Below, piece after piece: positions 48,854 through 57,953 of a stretch of DNA of 64,000 nucleotides (the first letter of the stretch is position 1; each line of letters starts with the position of its first letter). The stretch lies in the NCBI RefSeq assembly GCF_016624945.1, contig NZ_JACVUI010000003.1, positions 124,001 to 188,000 of the forward strand. The letters are read 5' to 3'. The notes below the pieces were generated by a model. It was given only the letters and a program-made list of their open reading frames with translations. It made no database searches and had not been told where the DNA came from. A program made the position numbers and the translations under genes. This DNA comes from Acinetobacter sp. S54 (GTDB lineage Bacteria > Pseudomonadota > Gammaproteobacteria > Pseudomonadales > Moraxellaceae).

Positions 48854-49774
48854 GTGCTGGAAATTCGTCATCTTAAAACTTTATTAGCTTTACGCGAGCA
48901 CGGTTCGTTGGTCGCTGCAGCAAATGACTTATGTTTAACTCCTTCAGCGATTTCGCATCAGTTGAAAGAACTTGATCACTGGTATGGGGTGGAAGTGGTT
49001 AATCGTCGGAGTCGACCTGTGACATTTTCAAATGTTGGTCAACGTTTATTAAAACTAGCCGATGATGTTTTACCACAGATTCAAATTGCGCAAAGTGATA
49101 TCACACGCATTGTTCATGGGCAAACTGGGCGCATTATTTTTTCATCAGAATGTCATAGCTGTTTTGACTGGTTGATGCCGTTGTTGAATCAATATCGTCA
49201 ACAATATCCTGATGTTGATTTAGATTTTGCTTCCGGTTTTGAAGCTAATCCTCATGAACTTTTGCAAACTGGAGAATTTGATTTACTTATTACTGCAGAT
49301 CCAATTGCGTTAAAAGGTATCGAATATTTTCCAATTTTTGAATATGAATCGCGATTGGTATTATCCAATACGCATCCATTGGTTCGTAGTGAAAAAATTA
49401 CTGTACAGGATCTGGCTGAAGAAACACTGATTACTTATCCTGTCGATAAGCATCGTCTGGACATTATGGCGCATCTGTTTATACCCGCGAATATTCAGCC
49501 TAAAGCAATCCGAACCACAGACCTTACTCAAATGTTGATTCAACTGGTGGCGAGTGGTCGTGGTATTTCAGCTTTACCTGATTGGGTTGTCAATGAATAT
49601 GAGCAAAAGGGCTGGGTGACTAGTCGCCGTTTAAATTGTGTTGCACCGCAGGGCTTACGCCGTACTTTATATGCGGGTTATCGGATTGATGAAAAAGAGA
49701 AAAGTTACTTTGAAGGTTTTTTAAAACAACTCGAAAAGTTTTCTCAGAAACGTACTTATTATTATTCATCTTAA
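48854..49774 (+). CDS. metR: LysR-family methionine regulator MetR
   Basis: 306 residues. A LysR-type activator of methionine synthesis genes that senses homocysteine. N-terminal helix-turn-helix (HGSLVAAANDLCLTPSAISHQLKEL); the effector domain has ECHSCFDWLMPLLNQYRQQYP and ETLITYPVDKHRLDIM, which match MetR of E. coli closely. I start it at the GTG at 48854 (MLEIRHLKTL), which has GGA seven bases upstream and matches the MetR start; a TTG four codons earlier is less likely. A MetR box lies just ahead. Confidence 0.92.
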   Translation: MLEIRHLKTLLALREHGSLVAAANDLCLTPSAISHQLKELDHWYGVEVVNRRSRPVTFSNVGQRLLKLADDVLPQIQIAQSDITRIVHGQTGRIIFSSECHSCFDWLMPLLNQYRQQYPDVDLDFASGFEANPHELLQTGEFDLLITADPIALKGIEYFPIFEYESRLVLSNTHPLVRSEKITVQDLAEETLITYPVDKHRLDIMAHLFIPANIQPKAIRTTDLTQMLIQLVASGRGISALPDWVVNEYEQKGWVTSRRLNCVAPQGLRRTLYAGYRIDEKEKSYFEGFLKQLEKFSQKRTYYYSS

Positions 49775-49784
49775 AAATTTATAT

Positions 49785-49821
49785 AGCAGGTTACCTTTTT
49801 AACTCATAAAAGTAGCCTGTT
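49785..49821 (+). terminator. Probable terminator after metR
   Basis: Arms AGCAGGTTAC and GTAGCCTGTT pair with two G-U pairs over 10 bp. No strong T run follows, so it may be only partly efficient. Confidence 0.5.
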
Positions 49822-49977
49822 ACTCATCAGATTAAAAAAACGCCCCTTTTTGGCTCCATGAGTCTGTTTATTTTCTATGCATTTTTCATAAGAAGTCGTA
49901 AAATTCCCTACAATCATTTCCTTATTATTTTAATAGTAAAAAAATTAATCATTTTTAAGTACGGTTTAGGGGTTAGA

Positions 49978-50973
49978 ATGTCAGGTAAATATCAACCGAC
50001 AGTCGAACAGTTGCTTTCAGTTATTAAAACGCAGACTGCAATTGTAAAATTGGGACTGGATTTGAACTCCGTGATGACGGTTGTTGCTCAGCAGGCAAAG
50101 ACCATTATTGAAGCGGATGGCGCTATTATTGAGCTGTTAGAAGCAGATGAAATGGTTGTTCATTCGGTTTCTGATAGTAACTTAAGTTTACTTGGCCATC
50201 GAATAAAAATTAAGAACAGCTTATCTGGACGTTGCATTGAAGAAAAAGAAATTTTATATAGTCAGAATACAGAAATAGATCCACGAGTAGATGTAATCGC
50301 GTGTCGTTATGTGGGACTTCGCTCAATGGCTGTCGTTCCACTGATCCATTGTGATGAACCATTAGGGGTATTAAAAATCTATTCTCATAAAGTAAAGGCA
50401 TTTGCAACAGGTGATTTACAACTGCTTGAATTAATGTCGGAACTGATTGCCGCCGCGATGTATCACGCGACACGATTTGGTACGCAAGAATTATATCGTA
50501 TGGCGACTCAAGATGGTCTTACTGAACTGTCTAATAGAAGTCAATTCTTGGATCATTTTAGAAGATGTCTTGCTTCAGCTCAATCAACTCAAAACTATTT
50601 TGCTTTATTAATGATTGACATGGATGGGTTAAAACCGATTAATGATCAATATGGGCACCGGGTAGGCGATGCAGCTTTAAAAGAATTTGCACAAAGATTA
50701 AAAATGGTGATTCGTACTCAGGATCATATTGCACGTATTGGGGGAGATGAATTTGCAATTATTCTTACTCAATTAGCCGATCCTGAGCAAAGCTTAACCG
50801 TGGTCGATCGAATTAATGATACCTGTGAACTGGATTTTATATTTGAAAATAAAAATCTAAGCATTCGAGCCAGCACAGGAATTGCGATTTATCCAACCCA
50901 CGCAACAACCGTTGAAGAATTGCTTGAATATGCAGATCAGCAAATGTATTTATCTAAAAGATCAAAAAAATAA
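49978..50973 (+). CDS. GAF-GGDEF diguanylate cyclase
   Basis: 331 residues from the ATG at 49978, preceded by AGGGGTTAGA; the open frame extends 40 codons upstream with no sign of being translated. A GAF sensor domain (about 25-165) with the HRIKIKNSLSGRCIEE region is followed by GGDEF (about 170-330) with an intact GGDEF at 255-259, IDMDGLKPIND as the metal site, and a canonical inhibitory RTQD at 246-249. It is cytosolic and soluble and should make cyclic-di-GMP under a small-molecule signal. The signal is unknown. Confidence 0.92.
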   Translation: MSGKYQPTVEQLLSVIKTQTAIVKLGLDLNSVMTVVAQQAKTIIEADGAIIELLEADEMVVHSVSDSNLSLLGHRIKIKNSLSGRCIEEKEILYSQNTEIDPRVDVIACRYVGLRSMAVVPLIHCDEPLGVLKIYSHKVKAFATGDLQLLELMSELIAAAMYHATRFGTQELYRMATQDGLTELSNRSQFLDHFRRCLASAQSTQNYFALLMIDMDGLKPINDQYGHRVGDAALKEFAQRLKMVIRTQDHIARIGGDEFAIILTQLADPEQSLTVVDRINDTCELDFIFENKNLSIRASTGIAIYPTHATTVEELLEYADQQMYLSKRSKK

Positions 50974-51004
50974 TATGAAATGGCGGATGCTGTTTGTCAG
51001 CCTA

Positions 51005-51457
51005 TTATTGATAACTAATCAACAAAGACAAAATGCCTGCTGCAATTAAAGGGCCGACAGGAACACCTCGGAGTACAGCAACACCAGCTACAGTGCCAAT
51101 GAGTAAACCTGCAACTACATCTGGTTGATTAGTCATGAGCTTTACTCCACGCCCCCCCAGCCATGCCACCAATAAGCCGATTGCAATGGCTAAGATAGAT
51201 TTATAACTCAAAAATGATTTTAGGATTGTATCGCCGCTTAATTTTCCACTGGCGATGGGAGTGAGAACACCGATAGTTAAGATAATAATGCCAATATTTA
51301 AACCGTGTTGTTGCAAATAAGGGAAAAATTGATTGAGAGGAGTCAATTTGAAAAAGATGAGAACACCAGCGGCAATAGTGACTGCGGCATTTTGACTGAA
51401 GATACCACAAGCCAGTAAAACGAGTAAAACCAACAGATTGACATCAAGCTGGGACAT
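51005..51457 (-). CDS. DUF441 (UPF0756) membrane protein
   Basis: 150 residues, four or five membrane helices, very like E. coli YeaL and other DUF441 proteins, with the conserved [23 protein letters not shown] and [15 protein letters not shown] segments. Function unknown. The start is the ATG at 51457 or 51463; the ribosome sites are poor. It precedes the CRISPR leader, transcribed away from it. Confidence 0.9.
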   Translation of the reverse strand: MSQLDVNLLVLLVLLACGIFSQNAAVTIAAGVLIFFKLTPLNQFFPYLQQHGLNIGIIILTIGVLTPIASGKLSGDTILKSFLSYKSILAIAIGLLVAWLGGRGVKLMTNQPDVVAGLLIGTVAGVAVLRGVPVGPLIAAGILSLLISYQ

Positions 51458-51463
51458 GATCAT

Positions 51464-51718
51464 GGTAATAAAAGCGTGTATGTAGGGAGTACTGTATTGT
51501 ATAACGTTTTTTTATTTTACCAATGGTTGAAAAATATCATTTTTCTTTTTAAATATTTATAATGAAGAACTATATTAGCTTTATATACCTAAATATAGTT
51601 AGACTCTTTAATAACTGAATAAATTCAATAGATTAGATTTTGGTTGAAAAACTTTGGGTAAAACGCTGTTTTATAGCTAACTTGTTATTGGATAATTTAT
51701 TTTTTATGCTAACTTACT
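51464..51718 (+). promoter_or_regulatory. AT-rich CRISPR leader with candidate promoter and IHF-like site
   Basis: 255 AT-rich bases directly before the first repeat. A possible promoter has TTGTTA at 51682-51687 and TATGCT at 51705-51710 with a 17-base spacer, placing transcription start at the first repeat. ATTCAA-N4-TTA at 51623-51635 fits the IHF consensus with one mismatch; IHF bends some CRISPR leaders for spacer insertion. The leader role is inferred from position and repeat orientation. Confidence 0.5.
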
Positions 51719-52704
51719 CTTTACTACCGCATAGGTAGCTTAGAAATACTGGTAAGGGTCGAACTCTTGTTATTGGTACTTTACTACCGCATAGGTAGCT
51801 TAGAAAAAGATCAAACAGCTAAAGCCAAAAGATAAACCCTTTACTACCGCATAGGTAGCTTAGAAAGTTAAAAGGATTACGGCATTTATTGATGATTGCT
51901 TTACTACCGCATAGGTAGCTTAGAAATATTAGTCTAATCCCCGCCATATCAGCATACACTTTACTACCGCATAGGTAGCTTAGAAATCCAGATTCTTCAA
52001 TTGATGATGCATGTTCAACTTTACTACCGCATAGGTAGCTTAGAAAAAATTGATGGCGTGTAATTGAAACGGCCTTTTCTTTACTACCGCATAGGTAGCT
52101 TAGAAAAGTTGATGGAGCAGGGTCTTTACAGGTCACTCCTTTACTACCGCATAGGTAGCTTAGAAATGACAAGTCGCGAGTGTCTGTGTTGGTGACTGCT
52201 TTACTACCGCATAGGTAGCTTAGAAATTAAAGATTTTCTCTGGCGTTTGTGGGTCATCCTTTACTACCGCATAGGTAGCTTAGAAAATTCGAGCCTGCAC
52301 CCGCGGCAGAAGCTGTATCTTTACTACCGCATAGGTAGCTTAGAAAAAAAAGCGATGAGTATGTTAAGTTTTTACGCTTCTTTACTACCGCATAGGTAGC
52401 TTAGAAAGAGAACATTACGCAGGCAGTAGCCCGTGACGTCTTTACTACCGCATAGGTAGCTTAGAAAAATCACATGGCCAAGAAAGGTAAAAGGTTTGGT
52501 CTTTACTACCGCATAGGTAGCTTAGAAACGTTTCTGATTCAATGTTGAGTCGAGCATCATCTTTACTACCGCATAGGTAGCTTAGAAAAATCATAAATTA
52601 AAGGTCGCGAGTAGGGAATTCTTTACTACCGCATAGGTAGCTTAGAAAAGTTAATGCTTAAGTTGTGGTTTAGAGATGGTCTTTACTACCGCATAGGTAG
52701 CTTA
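51719..52704 (+). CRISPR. CRISPR array, 17 repeats and 16 spacers, type I-F-like repeat, no cas genes nearby
   Basis: A 28-base repeat starting CTTTACTACCG and ending AGCTTAGAAA recurs every 60 or 61 bases at 51719, 51779, ... 52319, 52380, 52440, 52501, 52561, 52621 and 52681. Spacers are 32 bases, with two of 33 (52347-52379 and 52468-52500). The inner CTACC-GCATA-GGTAG forms the short hairpin typical of I-F repeats, and the AGAAA end gives the plus-strand crRNA orientation. The last repeat (52681-52704) loses its final bases, marking the old, leader-distal end. All other repeats are identical. No cas gene occurs anywhere in the window. Confidence 0.97.
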
Positions 52705-52800
52705 TTTATATCCGAAATGAATATCTACAAGATGTTTTATTCAAGGTGTTAAATTCATAAAATCGGTTAAACTATCGTATCGATTAATTTGGATGTTGTT

Positions 52801-53511
52801 ATGCTCTTGGAAAAAATGTTGCAGTCACAAGGGTTTGGTTCCCGTAAACACTGTCAGCAACTGATTAAAAATGGAGCAATAACAGTTCAGGGCGAGGTAC
52901 AAACAGATTTAAAATTTCGTGTTGATGTGAAAAATCTAAATTTTTCAGTATTTGGTCAAACTTATGTTTATCGCGAAAAAATCTATATCGCCCTTAATAA
53001 ACCGCAGGGTTTTGAATGTTCACATCATCCGCAGCATCATCAGAGTGTATTCGATTTGTTCCCTGACATTTTAAGAGAACGTGGACTGGCGGCAGTAGGG
53101 CGGCTAGACCAAGATACAACTGGATTATTATTACTCACCGATGACGGCAAATTTTTACATGCGCTTACTCATCCCAAACGACATGTTCCTAAAGTTTATC
53201 ATGTCACTACTCTCGATACCGTTTCTCCAAATCAATTGATTACTTTGGAAAAAGGGGTGGAATTGCACAATGAAAAAGGAATTTTTGCTGCAACAAATGT
53301 GCATTTACTAGATGAATATCAGCTCAGTTTGACGATTCATCAAGGTGTTTATCATCAGGTCAAACGAATGCTTGCTGCCGTTGGTAATAAAGTTCAGGCT
53401 TTACATCGTCAACAAATTGGTGAGTTGGTGCTGCCTGGGCTTGAATTGGGCGAATGGATTTACTTAAATGAAGATCAAATTCACGCAGCACAGCAGTCAC
53501 GTTCACCTTGA
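52801..53511 (+). CDS. rsuA: 16S rRNA pseudouridine synthase RsuA type
   Basis: 236 residues from the ATG at 52801. An N-terminal S4 RNA-binding domain (LEKMLQSQGFGSRKHCQQLIKNGAI) precedes the catalytic domain with GRLDQDTTGLLLLT, whose Asp103 is the catalytic aspartate. RsuA isomerises uridine 516 of 16S rRNA; RluB/E/F relatives are alternatives, but length and motif fit RsuA. Convergent with the GNAT gene, two bases apart. Confidence 0.88.
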   Translation: MLLEKMLQSQGFGSRKHCQQLIKNGAITVQGEVQTDLKFRVDVKNLNFSVFGQTYVYREKIYIALNKPQGFECSHHPQHHQSVFDLFPDILRERGLAAVGRLDQDTTGLLLLTDDGKFLHALTHPKRHVPKVYHVTTLDTVSPNQLITLEKGVELHNEKGIFAATNVHLLDEYQLSLTIHQGVYHQVKRMLAAVGNKVQALHRQQIGELVLPGLELGEWIYLNEDQIHAAQQSRSP

Positions 53512-53513
53512 AA

Positions 53514-53957
53514 TTATTTAAGAAAACAATGATAGGTAAGGAATTCATCATCCTGAATAAATCCCATCGACTCATAAAGTCGTTGTGATTCGACATTGGT
53601 TCTTTGAGTTTCCAGACTAATTCTTAAGGCGCTTTCATGACGTGCAAACAAAATTGCGGTGTCAATGAGTTGTCTTGCAGAACCCTGACGACGATAAACT
53701 GGAGTAACATACACATCATCCAAAATATAATACTTGGAGCAGGCAACAGAAGAAAACCCTAAATAAAGTAAAACGAAACCCGTAAATACATCATCTTTGA
53801 CATGAATAAAAATGACACTTTCTTTATTTTCGAAGCGTTGTTTTAGAAAATCATAGGATTGTTTTAGGTTAGATGAAGCCCCATAAAACTGGCGATATTC
53901 ATCAAATAACACGGCAAGCTGATTTAAATCTTCTAAGGTCGCTCGTCTTACAATCAT
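53514..53957 (-). CDS. GNAT-family N-acetyltransferase
   Basis: 147 residues of the GNAT fold. The acetyl-CoA loop is VYRRQGSARQLID, preceded by the beta strand YILDDVYVTP, with the family's late RLYESMGFIQDD. It resembles diamine or small-molecule acetyltransferases (YxxxDDVYV pattern). Substrate unknown. It has GGAGAAATC before the ATG. Confidence 0.88.
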   Translation of the reverse strand: MIVRRATLEDLNQLAVLFDEYRQFYGASSNLKQSYDFLKQRFENKESVIFIHVKDDVFTGFVLLYLGFSSVACSKYYILDDVYVTPVYRRQGSARQLIDTAILFARHESALRISLETQRTNVESQRLYESMGFIQDDEFLTYHCFLK

Positions 53958-54065
53958 CTGATTTCTCCATATATTTTATTAATTATCCTAAACATGGAGA
54001 GCATAACGAAAAAATGGAAATAAGAACGTTAAAACTTGTTTATATTTATAAATAACAATGGATAT

Positions 54066-54374
54066 TTAAAGCTGATCACTCTCACCCAAAAGTGCATTTA
54101 ATTCTTCAAAAAAGGCATCATCATCTAGTTCTGTGTCAGCACCATTATGAGTGATCTGAGCTGAAGAGGATTTCATTTTGCGCAGTTTGAGTAACTGTTC
54201 CATATTGATATTTTGATTTTCAATAGCAAAAGGGATAGATTTCGTCAATACGACTTGTTTGAAGAATAGACGAACTGCTTGGGCTGGGGTAATTCCCAGT
54301 TGTTTAAAAACAGCAAAAGCCTGTTTCTTTTCTTGTGAGTCAAGGCGAACCTGATAGACTTCTGTTTTTCGCAT
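54066..54374 (-). CDS. RelB/DinJ-family antitoxin-like protein without a visible toxin
   Basis: 102 residues. The N-terminus (TEVYQVRLDSQEKKQAFAVFKQLGITPAQAVRLFFKQV) is the ribbon-helix-helix of the RelB/DinJ family, followed by an acidic tail (DTELDDDAFFEELNALLGES). These proteins neutralise a RelE/YafQ-type toxin and repress their operon. No RelE/YafQ-like frame lies on either side; a pseudouridine synthase gene is upstream and a GNAT gene downstream. Confidence 0.75.
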   Translation of the reverse strand: MRKTEVYQVRLDSQEKKQAFAVFKQLGITPAQAVRLFFKQVVLTKSIPFAIENQNINMEQLLKLRKMKSSSAQITHNGADTELDDDAFFEELNALLGESDQL

Positions 54375-54462
54375 GAATAATAACCGAATGATTTTTTAAT
54401 TTTAAAAAATTCATTGTAAACCAAGAAATTGTAATTTCAATATTTTGCACACAAAAAATCGC

Positions 54463-55395
54463 TTATTTGTCATTACTTTGGTATGACAAATCTAGATCAA
54501 ACGTTGATTGAATGCTAATTTTTTGACCATCGATCGGATCTGTAAATTGAATATGTTTGGCTAAAAGCTGTAAAGGCGCAGAAAAATCATTCTCTTTTTT
54601 ATGTTGAACAGTCGGATAAAACGGATCATCTTTGATTGGAATTCCTAAATAGTTCAGATGGACTCGAAGCTGATGCTGTTTGCCTGTATGGGGTTTTAAT
54701 TGATATTTGGCCCATGTTTTATTATGTTCCAGACAGTCAATCCATGTTTCACTATTTGGTTCACCCGTAGGGTTAATCCGCATGGTGTAAAAAGGCTGTC
54801 CTTTTTCCATACACAAATTTAAAGTCTGGGGAAAGCATAATGCTGGATGATAAGGTGCAATCGCATGGTAAGTTTTTTGTATTTGACGTTTGGCAAAAAG
54901 CGTCTGATAGGCGTGCCTAACCTCGGTTTTTTTACTCAACAGTACGATTCCTGCTGTTTCTCGATCTAGCCGATGAACAGGACTTAATTGCTCGATTCCT
55001 GTCTGATTTTTTAAGCGAACCAATAACGTTTCCTGAACGTATTGACCAGTTGGACTCATCGTTAAAAAATGAGGTTTATCGACGATAAGTAAATGTTCAT
55101 TTTCAAACAAAATTCGGTGTTCAAACGGAATATGGGTTTCCTGAGCCAAAAAACGATAATAAAAAATATGAGTGTTGGGTCGGTATAAACTATGAATTGT
55201 AAGAACTTGTCCAGTTGAGTCATAGACTAAACCATTTGCAAAACGCTGCTGCCATTCTTGTTCTAAGATATGGGGAAAGTGTTTGCAAACATATTCAAAG
55301 ACCGTTTGGATGACTTGATCTTTATCAGCAGGCAAGAATGCTTTACTAGCACTTACACCATGTAGCATGGGCGGGGTGAAATCAATTTTGTTCAT
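54463..55395 (-). CDS. RluA-family pseudouridine synthase
   Basis: 310 residues from the ATG at 55395. The catalytic motif HRLDRETAGIVLLSKK is intact and includes the active aspartate; KPHFLTMSPTGQYV and GKQHQLRVHLNYLGIPI are family segments. There is no S4 domain. The exact rRNA or tRNA target cannot be assigned from sequence alone. A longer frame to 55446 lacks a good start signal. Confidence 0.85.
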   Translation of the reverse strand: MNKIDFTPPMLHGVSASKAFLPADKDQVIQTVFEYVCKHFPHILEQEWQQRFANGLVYDSTGQVLTIHSLYRPNTHIFYYRFLAQETHIPFEHRILFENEHLLIVDKPHFLTMSPTGQYVQETLLVRLKNQTGIEQLSPVHRLDRETAGIVLLSKKTEVRHAYQTLFAKRQIQKTYHAIAPYHPALCFPQTLNLCMEKGQPFYTMRINPTGEPNSETWIDCLEHNKTWAKYQLKPHTGKQHQLRVHLNYLGIPIKDDPFYPTVQHKKENDFSAPLQLLAKHIQFTDPIDGQKISIQSTFDLDLSYQSNDK

Positions 55396-55521
55396 TAAAT
55401 GTGATGAAAATAAAAATGAAGAATTACTTGCCTTAAAATAAAACAAGCATTTGCCTGAAATAGGCTTTTAAAGCCTGAAAATGCTATCATATTCCGTTCT
55501 TCGATTCATGTCGTGTGTGTT

Positions 55522-55989
55522 ATGCAATATTCCTTATCGTTACAATTAAATAGTGAAGATGATACCCAGAAATTTGCGCAACATTTAGCAAAGCATGTCC
55601 AATCTGGTGTGATTTATTTGATTGGGGATTTGGGAGCTGGTAAAACTACGTTTACACGTTATTTATTGCAGCAATTAGGGCATCAGGGGGCGGTAAAAAG
55701 TCCAACTTATACGTTGGTTGAGCCGTATAAAATTAACCACAAAGAGGTTTTTCATTTTGACCTTTATCGTTTAAATGATCCTTATGAATTGGAGCTGATG
55801 GGAATCCGCGACTATCTGGAAGTACCTGATGCTTTATTTTTGTTTGAATGGCCATCTAAAGGGGACGGTGAAATTCCTCAGCCAGATATTGTTATCGATA
55901 TTGAAAAATCAGACGATGATCTTCAGCGGTTTGTTACCTTATCTTTAAATGATGAAAACCTTCATCAGGTATTAAAGGACCTATTGTAA
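55522..55989 (+). CDS. tsaE: tRNA threonylcarbamoyladenosine biosynthesis ATPase TsaE
   Basis: 155 residues. P-loop ATPase needed with TsaB and TsaD for t6A formation on tRNA. Walker A is GDLGAGKTTFTRYLL and the family segment VKSPTYTLVEPY follows; VFHFDLYRLNDPYELE completes the signature. I use the ATG at 55522; a GTG three codons earlier is possible. Two bases separate it from mutL, the usual gammaproteobacterial order. Confidence 0.93.
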   Translation: MQYSLSLQLNSEDDTQKFAQHLAKHVQSGVIYLIGDLGAGKTTFTRYLLQQLGHQGAVKSPTYTLVEPYKINHKEVFHFDLYRLNDPYELELMGIRDYLEVPDALFLFEWPSKGDGEIPQPDIVIDIEKSDDDLQRFVTLSLNDENLHQVLKDLL

Positions 55990-55991
55990 TC

Positions 55992-57947
55992 ATGAGTGAT
56001 TCAATCAGTTTGCGCCGTATTCACGCATTAAATCCAGCTTTAGCTAACCAGATTGCAGCAGGTGAAGTGATTGAACGTCCTTCATCTGTAGTGAAAGAAC
56101 TTTTGGAAAATTCGATTGATGCGGGTGCAACTGAGCTGATTATTCGTGTGGCACAAGGTGGTGCAACGCTGATTGAAATTATTGACAATGGTAATGGGAT
56201 CCATCCCGATGATTTGGCGCTAGCGGTGATGCGTCATGCAACCAGTAAAATCCAAACTGCTGAAGATTTACATGCTATTGTCAGTTTAGGCTTTCGTGGG
56301 GAGGCTTTGGCTTCAATCGCCGCAGTTTCACGTTTGACCCTGATTAGTAGCCAAAATGAAGAAGGCATTGGTTATCAGGTTGAAGTTAATGGTACGGCTT
56401 TTGAGCATCAGCAAGTTCAGGCTGTCGCAGCACAAAAGGGTACACATATTCGTGTGCAGGATTTATTTTTTAATGTCCCTGCACGCCGTAAATTTTTAAA
56501 AAAACCGGGTACTGAATTTGGGCATATTGAAGAAATTGTTCGACGCTTGGCTTTAACCCATTTTGATATTCGTTTTGTACTTGAGCATAACGACCAGATT
56601 CGTTTAAATCTGCCTATAGCGGATAGTGGCGCTTTACGTTTTCAGCGGGTACAGCAATTATTGGGTCAACAATTTACTGAAAATGCCTATTGGCTCGACA
56701 GTGAAAGCATCAATATGCGCTTGTCTGGTTGGCTAGGACACCCATCTGATGCGAGAGCACAGGCTGATTTACAATACGTTTATGTGAATGGTCGTATTGT
56801 AAAAGATAAAACTATTTCTCATGCGCTACGGATGGCCTATGATGGCATTTTACATGGTCATCAACATGCGGGCTATTTATTGTTTTTAGAAGTTGATCCT
56901 GAGCAAATTGATGTTAATGTGCATCCTACCAAGCATGAAATCCGATTTCTGAATCAACGCGAAGTCCATGAGTTTGTAAGACATTATGCTAAAGAAACTT
57001 TGGCGCAATTTCAAACAGCGAGTACCGATTTGGCTCAGGCCATGAAAGTCGATGAACAGAGAGAAACGTCTGTAAACTCTGTTATTCAACCGCGTTATCA
57101 GGAGCAGTTTGCATTACATAAAAGTATGGATGCACCAAGCTCAATTGTTTCTGAGACAAATTCTTACCCTAACTCAGCATTATCAACAGAGTTACTAACT
57201 GATTTTAATGCCAGCCATCCACAGACCGTCCAATATTCACCCCAAACTCGCTATAACGGCTCTACACAGCTGAATAATGCGCTTAAAACCTATTTGTCAC
57301 CTCTGAGAGAAAATTTGGATGTCGAATCTGAAACACAAACATCCTCTCTGCCAGTGGATGAGTTTCCTTTAGGCATTGCGATTGCACAATTACATGGCAT
57401 TTATATATTGGCGCAAAATACAGAGGGATTGATTATCGTCGATATGCATGCAGCACATGAACGTATTTTGCTTCAACAAATGAAAAGTGCATGGGATAGG
57501 CCTGAATTTTGGACCTCACAGCAGCTGTTGATTCCAAAGATCATTTCCATTAGCCGCATGCAGACCATACGCATAGATGATTTAAAAGATCAGTTAGGAC
57601 GTCTGGGACTTGAAATTGATCAGTATGGCGATGAACAAGTGATTGTGCGTGGTGTGCCCGCTATCTTACAAAAAGGTGATTTTGAAAAGCTAATTCCAGA
57701 ATTACTTCATGATTTAGATCCAAATGATGAAGCTCAAGCCTTAATGCAGAAACGAGATCAGATTTTAGCAGGCATGGCTTGTCATGGTGCAGTACGTGCT
57801 CACCGCATGCTCAGCCTCTCTGAAATGAATGCATTACTACGTCAGATGGAACAAACTGAATTTGCCAGTCAATGTAATCATGGCCGACCAACATGGCGCG
57901 CTTTTCCCCTCAGTCAACTTGATAAACTTTTTGCTCGCGGAGAATAA
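55992..57947 (+). CDS. mutL: DNA mismatch repair protein MutL
   Basis: 651 residues. GHKL ATPase motifs are in the first 120 residues (ELLENSIDAGA, IIDNGNGI, LGFRGEALASI); a variable linker runs about 345-450; the dimerisation domain follows. The C-terminal endonuclease motif, written DQHA-x2-E-x4-E in active family members, here reads DMHAAHERILLQ, with Gln where the last Glu should be; the CNHGRP motif near the end is present. It follows tsaE by two bases and precedes miaA by six. Confidence 0.96.
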   Translation: MSDSISLRRIHALNPALANQIAAGEVIERPSSVVKELLENSIDAGATELIIRVAQGGATLIEIIDNGNGIHPDDLALAVMRHATSKIQTAEDLHAIVSLGFRGEALASIAAVSRLTLISSQNEEGIGYQVEVNGTAFEHQQVQAVAAQKGTHIRVQDLFFNVPARRKFLKKPGTEFGHIEEIVRRLALTHFDIRFVLEHNDQIRLNLPIADSGALRFQRVQQLLGQQFTENAYWLDSESINMRLSGWLGHPSDARAQADLQYVYVNGRIVKDKTISHALRMAYDGILHGHQHAGYLLFLEVDPEQIDVNVHPTKHEIRFLNQREVHEFVRHYAKETLAQFQTASTDLAQAMKVDEQRETSVNSVIQPRYQEQFALHKSMDAPSSIVSETNSYPNSALSTELLTDFNASHPQTVQYSPQTRYNGSTQLNNALKTYLSPLRENLDVESETQTSSLPVDEFPLGIAIAQLHGIYILAQNTEGLIIVDMHAAHERILLQQMKSAWDRPEFWTSQQLLIPKIISISRMQTIRIDDLKDQLGRLGLEIDQYGDEQVIVRGVPAILQKGDFEKLIPELLHDLDPNDEAQALMQKRDQILAGMACHGAVRAHRMLSLSEMNALLRQMEQTEFASQCNHGRPTWRAFPLSQLDKLFARGE

Positions 57948-57953
57948 CCTTAA

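Noticed and set aside
49858..49977. 40-residue hydrophobic N-terminal extension of the GAF-GGDEF protein
   Set aside because: The ATG at 49978 has a strong AGGGG ribosome site and starts directly at the GAF domain; the upstream codons have no start signal and overlap the AT-rich promoter region.
51819..52172. 117-codon minus-strand frame with a repeated FLSYLCGSK peptide
   Set aside because: It is the CRISPR repeat read backwards with a 60-base period that happens to keep frame; it has no ribosome site and no protein character.
52139..52680. GTCGCGAGT shared by the spacers at 52167-52198 and 52589-52620
   Set aside because: Nine shared bases among 16 spacers are expected by chance often enough; the flanking bases differ.
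53514..54374. A toxin-antitoxin pair formed by the RelB/DinJ-like gene and the GNAT gene downstream
   Set aside because: The order fits GNAT-toxin modules, but the gap is 108 bases, the GNAT gene seems to have its own promoter and ribosome site, and its sequence resembles ordinary small-molecule acetyltransferases. RelB/DinJ is not the usual partner of GNAT toxins.
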